Assembly (NCBI GenBank): GCA_947471745.1
Contig: CANJKZ010001112.1
Coordinates: 341,001-405,000 of the forward strand
Source of the DNA: Closterium sp. Naga37s-1
Lineage: Eukaryota > Streptophyta > Zygnematophyceae > Desmidiales > Closteriaceae
DNA: 64,000 bases
Reading direction: 5' to 3'
Position numbers and translations under genes: made by a program
In this document: positions 31,007 to 40,105 of the stretch, in pieces
How positions within the stretch are numbered: position 1 is the stretch's first letter
Layout: the number at the start of each line of letters is the position of its first letter
The notes under the pieces: model-generated
The model's database searches: none
Told to the model about the DNA's origin: nothing
Seen by the model: the letters and a program-made list of their open reading frames with translations, nothing else

Positions 31007-34000
31007 ATGGCGGCTGCAGCGCTTGCCACGTCAGCAGCAGTCGGCAGCATCAGTGGCTACCGGCCCGCCAGCGCGCTTTCCGGCGCTTGTGGGTTGCTGT
31101 ACTTCCACCCCTCTTCCGTTCTTAGCTAGTTGATGATTTAATCAGTTAGTTAGTTATTTGTTTTTTTTCTCCCGTGCCAAACCACATTTCTTTCTTGTTA
31201 ACCCTTCGCATCAGCGTTCTCCTAACCTCCCGCGTACTCAGACCTCTAGCTGCACTTTCGGGTCTCGTTTTAGTGCGCATTATTTCGGCTCGACGAGTCC
31301 CTAACATTGAAAAATACTTCTTACGCATTTTCTGCGTTCCGTTTAATCCCTCTCTTCTCTCGCGCTCCTAACCCCTCTCCGCATCACCTGCATTCCCCCC
31401 CTCCCCTCCACCCCCACACCCCCCCCCCCCCTTCCCCCTCTCCTCCTCCCCCCCTCCCCCCTTTCCTCCTTCCCCCCCTTCCCTTTCTCCATCCCCTCCT
31501 CCCCGCTCCCCTCCCCTTCTCCCTCCTCAACCTTTCCGCGCGCCCGTTCCCCCCATCTCTCCGCCGCTGCCTGCTCGCAGCCCTCCGCTCGTCCTCCGCC
31601 TTCGCGCTCACCCCCATCCGCGCTCTCCCGCCTCTTCCTTCCGCCGCCGCCGCCCGCCGCGCCTCCCCCTCCGCCCCCTCGCGCGGGGTCGCGGTGGTTC
31701 CGCGCGCCGTCATCGCGGGGCTGCAGGTGTCGGCGGCGTCCGTGGCGCAATGGGCGGCGCGAATGGCGGCGTTTTACCTGCTGGTGAAGCTGGGAGTGGC
31801 TGGGGCCGAGAAAGGTGAGGAGAGGGGAAGGACGAGAGGCAGGCGGACGGTTTAGGGTAACTGTGGGGTCATGTTAACGAGGGTCAATGAGGTCAACAAG
31901 GTCAACAGGGTCATCTCAGTTAAGATGCGCGAATGGCGGCGTTTTACCTGCTGGTGAAGCTGGGAGTGGCTGGAGCGGAGAAAGGTGAGACCGAGTAGGG
32001 GATAATAAACATTGTGCGTAAGGACGTATTAGGTCAGAGAGATTGAGGGGCGATGCACTCGCTGGTGAAGCTAGGGGTGGCTGGAGCGGAGAAAGGTGAG
32101 ATCAGCGGGCCATGAGGACGTCCTAGGGTAGGGAGAAGTGAGGGGGGGGGGGGGGGGGTATAGTGATTAAGTTAAGCGTCTGCTGCAGGTTTTGCTAGAG
32201 TGAGGTGAACCCATTTTTGAGGCGCCTCAAAAATCGCCTCACAAGGCGCCTCAAAAATCGCCTCACAAGGCGCCTCAAAAATCTGCTGCAGGTTTTGCTC
32301 GAGTGAGGTGAACCCAGGGTACATCTGGTCAGAACGAGTCGCGCTTTGAGTCGTCTCAAAACACGGATCTGGTCATCATAACCCGAGGTGACTTTTTTGA
32401 CTTGGGGAGGAGGTGTGCAGGTAGTGCTCGGGTGAAGCTAGGTTAGATATGGTCGAGATCCGTAAATGGCAGCGTATGGTGGTGAGTGGTGGTGAACGGT
32501 GGTGAATGGTGGAGAGTGGTGGTGAATGGTGGAGAGTGGTGGTGAATGGTGGTGATAAATTTCAATATGCCCCATTGTCCCATGCCCCTCTAGTTTCCAG
32601 TTTTACCATACCCATCCCTCCTGTACACCCAGACCGGGTCAAAGGGTCAAACTGATTCCACTCCTTGCCTCTCCAATCCCCTTCCCTGTCCCCACCACCC
32701 CAAACCCCACTGTTCCTCTGCCAGCTGGCGGGGCCAAGAGCATGGGCGGCATCAACCTCGTTGACCGGGTCAACAGGGTCAAACTGACTTTACTCCTCGC
32801 CACTAGGTCAAGGGAACTTTGCCGTCTGATGCTCTGCCATCCACTCCCACCCACTCCAAACCCCGCTCTTCGTGTGCCAGCTGGCGGGGCCAAGAGCACG
32901 GGCGGCATCAACCTCGTTGACCGGGTCAACAGGGTCAAACTGACTATACGCTCTACCGCTGTGCTATCCTATCCCACCCTCCTCACCCACGTCTGCCAGT
33001 ATGTGGGCCTGAGAGCACGGGTCGCGTCAACCTCGTTGACCGGGTCAACAGGGTCAAACTGATTCCACTCCTTGCCTCTCCATTCCCCTTTCCTTGTCCC
33101 CACCACCCCCACTCGCTGTTTCAATGCCAGCTGGCGGGGCGGAGAGCACGGGCGGCATCAACCTCGTTGACCGGGTCAACAAGGCTCTGTTTGGGAACGC
33201 TGGTGAGTTCTGGACGGGTGTAGGTTGTTGCATAGCTGTAAATTGATTAGGACTGCGTTGACCTCGTTGACTGGGTCAACAGAGGTCTGGTTGGGAACGA
33301 GGGTGAGGTGGACATGACATGAGGTAAGGTGGTCGGCTTTACTGCCTACCCACCTCTTTCTCTTCCCCTCACCGTCTCACTCATCAGTCTCATCACCACT
33401 TCTCTTTCTCTTTCTCTTCCCCTCACCGTCTCACTCATCAGTCTCATCACCACTTCTCTTTCTCTTTCTCTTCCCCTCACCGTCTCATCAGTCTCATCAC
33501 CACTTCTCTTTCTCTTTCTCTTCCCCTCACCGTCTCATCAGTCTCATCACCACTTCTCTTTCTCTTTCTCAGCCATCAGCTGAGGAAACGGCGGGCAGCA
33601 GATGAATGGCTCGAGAGCACCAAGCGCACGGTGGTGAGGCAGTGTGGTTAACTTTCCCGCCCATGCCGCTCTCTCTTCCCACCCATCAACCGAGAAAGCG
33701 GCCAAAGAGGCCAAGAAAGCAGCAGGCAGCAGATGGCATGAGAGCACCAAGGGCACGGTGGTGTGTTATTCATGCTCTGTCCTTCCACTCGTCTCTTTCT
33801 CCCTCCCTTTCTCCCTTTTTACCAGCTGTGGTGGGCCGCAGATGGCATGAGAGCACCAAGGAGGGCACTCTAGTGCGCTATGTATGACCTGTCCCTCACC
33901 CCTCACTCACCTCTTGGTGCGCCCATCCATACACCCACCAACGGAAAAGGGTTGACTTTTGAGTCGACTCAAAAGTCAACTCACTCACCTCTTGGTGCGC

Positions 34001-35958
34001 CCATCCACCCACCCACCAACGGAAAAGGCAGCAAAGGAGGCCACGAAGGCAGCAGATGGCATGAGGGCACCAAGGGGGGCACGCTTTTGTGGTCTGTTAA
34101 TCATGCCCTGTCTCACCCCCCTCCACCCCACCTCTCTACTCGCTTTTTCTTCGCCTGTTCATTCATCATCAGCCGAGAAGGCGGCCAAGGAGGCAGAGGA
34201 GGCAGCAGGCAGCAGATGGCATGAGAGCACCAAGGAGGGAAAATCTGGTGTGCCATTCATTCCTTTCCTTCCCGTCGCTCTCCTCCCCACCCTTTCTCCC
34301 TCTTCTCCTTCCATTTACCAGCTGAAAAGGCAGCCAAGGAAGCCAAGAAAGCAGCGGGCAGCAGATGGCACGAGAGCACCAAGGGCACCCTGGTGAGGCG
34401 GTGCCGCGTTCCCAACGTGAGCGAGGGGCGGAGGACCCTCCGGTCCCTCATGGCCCTGCTGTCTGAAGACGACCTTTTCACTGATGCCACCTCGCACAAG
34501 GTGAGCGACTAGCACAGGAGAGAGGTGAGAGGTGAGAGCACCCTCGTGAGGCGGTGCCGCGTGCCCAACGTGAGTGAGGGGAGGCGCACACTTCGCTCGT
34601 TGATGGCCCTGCTGTCTGAAGGCGACCTGTTCACCGACGCCACCTTGCACAAGGTGAGTGATTGACACACGTCACACAGGTAAGTGACTGGCACACAGGG
34701 AAAGGAGAAAGGTCAGGAGAGCACGAGAGCACCAAGGGCCCGTTGGGGAGGTGGTGCCTCATGCCCAACGTGAAACCATGTGCTGCAACAATGTGAGGGC
34801 GATGTTTCGCGAGCTGCCCACGCCACACATCGTCGTAAAGGTCGACTTTTGAGGCGACTCAAAAGCCGATTTGACTTTTGAGTCAACTCAAAAGCCGAGT
34901 TGACTTTTGAGTCAACTCAAAAGCCACACATCGTCGTAGAGGTCACTGTTTTCCCCCTTTTCCCCCCTTTCTCCCTCCCTTCTTTGTCTCCCAACCTCTC
35001 CTCCACAACCCTTCCTCCCTTTCCCACTCTTTTCCTCCAATCCTCCCCTACCAGGGCTGCTAAATCCAACTCTTCCTCCCTGTCAGCGCACAGCGAAACC
35101 GTCTGCTGCAACAACGTGAGGTCCATTGTTGACGAGCTGCCCACATCATGCTCCCTCTCTTCTCCTTCCCTCTCCTCTCCTCCCCTTGACGGGGCTGTCA
35201 GATCAGGAGAGAGTCAGCGCACAGCGAGACAGTCTGCTGCAACAACGTGAGGGCCATGTTTGACGAGCTGCCCACGCCACACATTGTGGTCGAGGTCACT
35301 GTCTTCCCCTTTCCCCCCTTCCTCCCTCCCTTCCCTGCTCTGTCCCACTCTTTTCCCCCAAACCTTCTCTCACAGGGCTGCCAAATCCGCAGGGAGTCGG
35401 CACACAGCGAGACAGTGTGCTGCAACAACGTGAGGGCCATGTTTGACGAGCTGCCCACGCCACACATCGTGGTCGAGGTCACTGTCTTCCCCCCGGGGCC
35501 GCTCACTGCCTCCCTCCCCTCCCCACTCTGCCTCCACCGCCCCAACCTGCCCATAACAGGGTTGCCAGATTAGGAGGGAATCAGCGCACAGTGAGACGGT
35601 TTGCTGCAACAACGTGAGGGCCATGTTTGACGAGTTGCCCACGCCACACATCGTGGTGGAGGTCACTGTCTTCCCCCGGGGGCCTCTGCCTCCCTCCCCT
35701 CCCACTCTCCCTTCACACATCGTGCTTCGCTCGCCTATGCCTCCCAACCCACCCACACCACAGGGTTGCCAAATCCGCAGAGAATCAGCGCACAGCGAAA
35801 CCGTGTGCTGCAACAACGTGAGGGCCATGTTTGACGAGCTGCCGACGCCACACATCGTGGTGGAGGTCACTGTCTTCCCCCCGGGGCCTCTCACTGCCAT
35901 GGAGTACCAGAAGGCTGAGAAGCTCGAGGCCGTGCTTAAAAAGGGGCGCTCAATATAG
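31007..35958 (+). CDS. Probable plastid-targeted protein of unknown function, 253 aa; exons massively duplicated
   Basis: Five exons with GT-AG sites join in one frame: 31007-31088, 31581-31814, 33131-33202, 34322-34500, 35764-35958. The N-terminus (MAAAALATSAAVGSISGYRP, then Ser/Ala/Arg-rich sequence to about residue 75) looks like a chloroplast transit peptide. It is followed by a short hydrophobic stretch (MAAFYLLVKLGVAGAEK), GGINLVDRVNKALFG, a Lys/Ala-rich helix, RRCRVPNVSEGRRTLRSLMA, then SAHSETVCCNNVRAMFDELP and HIVVEVTVFPPGPLTAMEYQ, ending KKGRSI. The C-terminal 110 residues look like a conserved folded domain, but I cannot name the family. Every exon but the first has extra copies in the introns, and the intact copy tends to be the last of each array. 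Exon 1 to 2 joining is inferred from the frame. Confidence 0.7.
31741..32099 (+). repeat. Three copies of the end of plastid-gene exon 2
   Basis: The real exon end at about 31755-31814 is followed by copies at 31926-31985 and 32046-32097. All share ctggtgaagct, gtggctgg, gagaaaggtgag, so the donor is repeated too. Only the first is continuous with the upstream coding frame. Confidence 0.85.
32178..32316. repeat. 36-bp direct repeat separated by a palindrome cluster
   Basis: Copies 32178-32213 and 32281-32316 differ at two positions (tctgctgcaggttttgct ... gagtgaggtgaaccca). Between them are three palindromes of the form TTTTTGAGGCGCCTCAAAAA or the related caaggcgcctc, spaced by tcgcctca. Confidence 0.88.
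32462..32555. repeat. 'ggtggtgaatggtggagagt' minisatellite
   Basis: Short GGTGGTGAA/ GTGGAGAGT repeats inside the intron of the plastid-protein gene. Confidence 0.8.
32640..33290 (+). repeat. Four or more copies of plastid-gene exon 3
   Basis: The phrase gcatcaacctcgttgaccgg recurs at about 32749, 32906, 33026 (diverged) and 33149, with a fainter one near 33260. The last good copy (33131-33202) has a tgccag acceptor, codes GGINLVDRVNKALFGN and ends in a GTGAGT donor. Confidence 0.85.
33355..33575. repeat. About 55-bp tandem repeats in an intron
   Basis: Four units of cttcccctcaccgtctcact / catcagtctcatcaccactt / ctctttctctttct; the third and fourth lack a few bases. Pyrimidine-rich, just before exon-4-like copies. 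Confidence 0.88.
33571..34775 (+). repeat. About eight full or partial copies of plastid-gene exon 4
   Basis: Copies marked by gcagcagatggcatgagagc and accaagg at about 33595, 33687-33765, 33836, 34028, 34170-34240 and 34322-34500, the last being the full exon. After it come a copy of the second half (34535-34660: gtgaggcggtgccgcgtgcc ... cacaaggtgag) and a short one at 34724-34772. Half copies on either side show that breakpoints fall inside the exon as well as in introns. Confidence 0.85.
33902..34027. repeat. 48-bp direct repeat with a perfect 30-bp palindrome between copies
   Basis: Copies at 33902-33950 and 33980-34027 (ctcactcacctcttggtgcg, cccatcca, acccaccaacggaaaagg). Between them 33951-33980 is a perfect palindrome with arm GTTGACTTTTGAGTC. 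Confidence 0.92.
34768..35958 (+). repeat. Six copies of plastid-gene exon 5
   Basis: Copies at about 34768-34850, 35053-35150, 35190-35305, 35372-35500, 35559-35690 and 35764-35958 share cgcacagcgagacagt, tgctgcaacaacgtgagg and gccatgtttgacgagctgcc. Only the last carries the C-terminal codons and stop, but several have a good acceptor and an open frame for the shared part. Confidence 0.88.
34821..34944. repeat. 21-bp direct repeat separated by three palindromes
   Basis: ccacacatcgtcgta[a/g]aggtc at 34823-34843 and 34924-34944. The 80 bp between consists of three near-identical palindromes TTTTGAGGCGACTCAAAA / TTTTGAGTCAACTCAAAA. Confidence 0.9.
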
Positions 35959-36270
35959 AGGGAGCTACTGTAGATGGTTTAGAGATTTGTAGTAATACCT
36001 ACATTCTATGATGAAGATGATACGTCTTCCCCCCGGGTCTGTTCACTGCCATGGTGTATCAGAAGGCCGAGAAGCTCGAGGCCGTGCTTGAAAAGGGGCG
36101 CTCGATATAGAGGGTGTTACTGTAACTTGTATTTTTACGGCAAGCACTAAATTTACATTATTTGATGAAGATAATACCACATATTCCCCCCCTAGAGGCG
36201 TTCACTGCCATGGACCAAAAGGCTGAGAAGCTTGAGGGTGTGCTGAAAAACGGGCGTTACTGTAGAGATG
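35870..36270 (+). repeat. Three copies of the C-terminal coding tail and stop region
   Basis: The end of the gene (35876-35975) is repeated at about 36025-36125 and 36180-36260: actgccatgg, cagaaggc, gagaagctcgagg, aaggggcgctc, atatagagg. The later copies lie after the stop and may be 3' UTR or dead exons. Confidence 0.85.
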
Positions 36271-36630
36271 CCATGGTTTCACCTTCTCATCAAAAGTCCC
36301 ACCGTCACACATCAAAGCTTGGTGGTGATCCATTCAGTTTGACTGTGATACTTCTGATTCTCTTGCTAGACAAAAGTCTGACTGTATGTTTTGCCCACTC
36401 AGGAACATACTGTATAGTAGTATCACAGATACAGGCTTGCTTAAAACTGCACTCAGAGCACACCGAAAGCCAAAATAAAAGCACACGAGGAGGTGAGCAG
36501 AGAGGTGGTGAGCAGAGAGGAAGAACGTGTCCAGGCACTCTCAATACCGGTACCTAACAGCCTCCTACTGTATTCTCTCTAAAGCTGTATAATAAAAATC
36601 TCCCAAAAAATACTCATCCTTTCTTCTCTC
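36271..36630. other. Short gap between convergent genes
   Basis: No gene recognised. AATAAA-like sequences (aaaataaaagc near 36473, [14 protein letters not shown] 36591) could serve as polyadenylation signals of the convergent genes. Confidence 0.35.
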
Positions 36631-37420
36631 CTCACACCCACTCCTCCTTGCTCTTCCCCGGCCAGACAGCCACCACGGGAGTGAGGCGACAGTGGGGCAC
36701 GCACAGGAGAGAGCGCCTACTCCCCTCACTGTTGCGCTCTCTCCTCCCTGTCTCCTCCCTCACTCCCCCTTGCTCTCCCCCTCCTCCTTGTTCTTTCCAA
36801 GCCAGCCGGCCACCACAGGAGTGAGAGCGACGGTGGGGGGGAAACGGACGGGAGAGAGGGCCTTGTGGGCTGCATAGGCAATGGCGAAGGTGCCCACTGC
36901 CTCTCCCGTGCTGTCCACATGCAGACCCAACTGATTGGGGGAGAGGGAAGTGGGGGGAGAGGAAACAGGATGGTAGGGAAGCGCACGGGACTGAGGGTCT
37001 TATGGGCCGCATAGGCAATGGAAAGGTACCCACCGCCTCCCCTGTGCTGTCCACATGCAGACCCAACTGATGGGGGAGAAAAGGGGAGAGGGAGGAATGG
37101 GGGAGAGGGGGCATCAGGTGGGAAGCAGGCAGGAGAGGGGGCCTTGCGGGCAGCACAAGCTGACAGGGGGCCTTGCGGGCAGCACAAGCTGACAGGGGGC
37201 CTTGCGGGCAGCACAAGCTGTGGCGGAGGTCCCCACTGCTTCTCCCGTGCTGTCCACATGCAGGCCGAACTGTTGGGGGAGGGGGGGGGAGGGAGGAGAA
37301 ACGGGAGGAAATGGAAATAGAGAAGGGGTCAAGAGGGTCCTATGGGCTGCATGGCGATAGCAAAGGTGCTTACTTCTTCCCCTGTGCTGTTCACATGCAG
37401 GCCGAACTTAGGTGCGGCGT
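36620..37420 (-). repeat. About five copies of DUF1279 exon 4
   Basis: Full copy 36760-36930 (coding). Partial copies at about 36630-36700 (C-terminal half, at the 3' side), 36975-37068, 37130-37275 and 37335-37412, sharing gtgctgtccacatgcag and gggctgcataggcaatgg. The copy at 37130 contains a further 28-bp triplication (gccttgcgggcagcacaagc + tgacaggg). Confidence 0.85.
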
Positions 37421-39419
37421 GGATGACAGATAGGCGGGGAGGTCAAGTAGATCACCAGCAATAACGACAAGCAGGTAGCGAAGGGAGAAGGAGACAAGGG
37501 AGTGGGAGGGAAGGCACCAATATATATACAGCACATCGCATACATATGTAAACTTATTAAGCAAACGAGTCAGCTCTTACCGAGTCGAGGAGGCCAGCCA
37601 CGTCCACGCCTTGATCAACGAGCAGGTAACAGAGGGAGAAGGAGACGAGGGAGGGGAGAGAGACAGAGCTCATACACAGTGCATCTCTTAACGAGTCAGC
37701 TCTTACCGAGTCAAGGAGCCCAGCCACGTCAACGCCTTGGTCAACGAGCAGGTAGCAGAGGGAGAAGGAGACGAGGGAGAGGGCGATGGAAGTCCCAAGG
37801 TACGCCCCTCCATAGCGGGTCAGCAGGTCCTTTGCAACTTCCGCGTTGCTTCCAGCCTTCAGAGAGGGAGGAGGGAAGGGAAGCGAGGGGGGAGAGGGGT
37901 GTTGGGGGAGGGTGGGGGGCGCAGGGTGAGTAAGGACAATGGAGGTCCCAAGGTATGCCGCTCCGTAGCGGGTCAGCAGGTCCTTGGCAACTTCAGCGTT
38001 GCTTCCAGCCTTTAGGAGGGGCAGGTGGGTGGGTGGGGGGAAGAGGTGGAAGAAGGGAGAGAAAATGCGAGTGGGTTGCAGGGGGACCGAGGGCGATGGA
38101 GGTCCCAAGGTACGCCCCACCGTAGCGAGTCAGCAGGTCGCCACCCCCGCGGTGGTTCCAGCCTTACGAGATGGGGACGCAGGAGATAAGGAGATGGATG
38201 GAGGTTCCAAGGTACGGTCCCGCATAACGAGTCAGCAGGTCCTTTGTCACCTCCGCGTTGCTCTTAATGGGGGTCTACTACGCAAATTGCTTTTCATTTT
38301 TCCGTTCATTTCTTACTATCTTCTTGTGCTCACCTCCCTCGTCCGTTCACCCATTTCTGCTCTCTCTCACCCATTTCTTTCGCATCTTTCTCTCTCACAA
38401 GGGAACCTTGCTGCACCAACACCACTTTACCCACCCATGTAAGGGAACCTTGCTGCATCTTTCGCAGTTTATCCCTCCATACACGAAAGATGCGAAAGAA
38501 AAACTCCGAAAGATGGAGAGGCCTCTTCCAAAAATCTCATCCACCGCTCACCTTCCATAGCCCTGCTTCGAGACCCCATTTTCGGGTAACTTCGTCCGCT
38601 TCGTCCGCAGGAGAAGCCGCGGAGGAGGCTGGCGGCGAGGGAGGCGTTTGGCTGTTGACGCTGCTGGTGTTGTTGACACTGGTTTTGTCACTGGCGTTGC
38701 TGCTGCTGCTGCTGGCCGCTGCTCCTGTTTCTCTCGTGTCTGCACCGAAGCAAGAACAGCATGCAGCAAAATGGAATCATTTAAGAGGCGAATTTGAGGT
38801 GAGCGAATATTAAGTCGACAAAAAAATAAAAACGCATGGACAGCAAAACGGTGGACAAGACAATCTAGAGTGCAGTGGATTCGAGGGAAGTGCATCTTGA
38901 GTCGACCCAAAGGAAATCACTTCTGAGAATTCTTAGAAGTGATTTCAACATAACTGCATCTTGAGTCGACCCAAAGGACAACAACGAAAGGACAGCAAAC
39001 GGTGGAATGCGAATATGATCTGATCTGATCTGAGAGAGGAGGATTCGAGGGAAGGCTGCCCCCCAGACCGGTCGCTTGGAGATGGAAATCAACTGCTTCT
39101 GAAGGAGATTCTTCCAGAACAGAAGCAAACTGCTAGCTCTTGCACTAGAAAGTAGACTGCGTTCGAAATACAACGCTTTCCACGCACCATGGAGGGAGCT
39201 TCTCGCGGAAATCCTTAACGGCTTGTTAAGCGCTCGGCAGGTTGAAGCAGTGCAAGATGGTAGTCGCGAACACGTAGAGAGCTTCGCGAGGCCGCGGTTC
39301 GCTGCGGAGTTGGCGGCAGCCATGGTGGCGACGCTCTCCGCCGAGATAAGAGCAGCCATAGCTACCGACGAGGTTCGGAATGGAGCCGGGGAGGGTGCGG
39401 CCGCCACGGAGGTAGACAA
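36760..39419 (-). CDS. DUF1279 (FAM210-type) membrane protein, probably plastid
   Basis: Exons on the minus strand: a presumed first exon from Met at 39419 with a Ser/Ala-rich transit-like N-terminus (MSTSVAAAPSPAPFRTSS), donor not resolved; 38739-38552, ending TRKWGLEAGLWK; 37856-37707, KDLLTRYGGAYLGTSIAL, LVSFSLCYLLVDQGVDV; and 36930-36760, EAVGTFAIAYAAHKALSP, VRFPPTVALTPVVAGWLG, stop. The last three join in frame and match plant DUF1279 proteins (AT2G27290-like) closely: a membrane helix around SLVSFSLCYLL, then AYAAHKAxSPxRFPPTVALTP. The biochemical role of plant members is not established; animal FAM210 proteins are mitochondrial membrane proteins. Exons 3 and 4 are each present in five or six copies. 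Confidence 0.82.
37446..38270 (-). repeat. About six full or half copies of DUF1279 exon 3
   Basis: The full coding copy is 37707-37856. 3' halves lie at 37448-37500 (diverged) and 37576-37655, and 5' halves at 37930-38012, 38092-38164 and 38202-38265. Markers: caggtagcagagggagaagg, ggaggtcccaaggta, gcgggtcagcaggtcctt. The order of half copies on each side of the full one suggests nested duplication. Confidence 0.85.
38891..38978. repeat. 24-bp direct repeat around a 30-bp palindrome
   Basis: tgcatcttgagtcgacccaa plus agga at 38891-38914 and 38955-38978. Between them is aatcacttctgagaattctt agaagtgatt, a near-perfect palindrome of different sequence from the GAGTCGACTC type. Confidence 0.85.
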
Positions 39420-40105
39420 GCAAGCGAATGGTCTAACGATAACGCGGATTAAAATAATCGAGAGACGTTTGTTGACGTGAGCCCAGCTGACAAGAAACTA
39501 GGACGTGGGATCGGAACGTATGGCGAAATGTGGCCGACGCGACGTGTATTGCGACCGAAGGCGTCGTCTGAACGTGTGAAGTGGAGGTCTGCTCGTGCGT
39601 GAAAAGCTGGACACAACTGAATTTCTGTCTAGTCACTCGAGGAGAACAAGAGCACATGAAAGAAAAGTGCCGACGAAAAAGAGTTGATCGTAGGGGGGAT
39701 GACAAGCTGATGAGGACCACAGCTTTCAATTACTCAGCAGCAAAGAGGTGAAAAGGATGGATAATGAGGTGAAATACGTTTAGGTACGGGCTGATACGGT
39801 GACGTACGGTGCGGTGCAAAAATCTATTCGGATCCTACACCCTCTAGAAATGCCACGTCACCTAAAGATGCTTCAGGAAGTGACGACGTGGCGGCGACGG
39901 TTCGTGGGTGTCTCGAGGTGTGTGGTGGCGGATAACGAGGCGAACTTCAACTGAGCGCCACGTGGTTTTCTCGATATAGGACTTTGGACGTGTAAACAAG
40001 AATTAAACAATCTGCACGCATATTCAAAGTTTCACAAATCATCTAATGCCACAAAAGTTATACACAAAAACAGACTCTGACGATGCTTTCAACTCCATGT
40101 ATTCA
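39420..40105. other. Intergenic between two divergent or tandem minus-strand genes
   Basis: Upstream region of the DUF1279 gene and downstream of the AP2/ERF gene. No gene recognised. Confidence 0.4.

Noticed and set aside
31307-31580. Met at 31307 as start of the plastid protein
   Set aside because: It would give a long Pro/His-rich leader over a pyrimidine-rich stretch that looks like the intron 1 branch region. The 31007 start joins in frame and gives a typical transit peptide.
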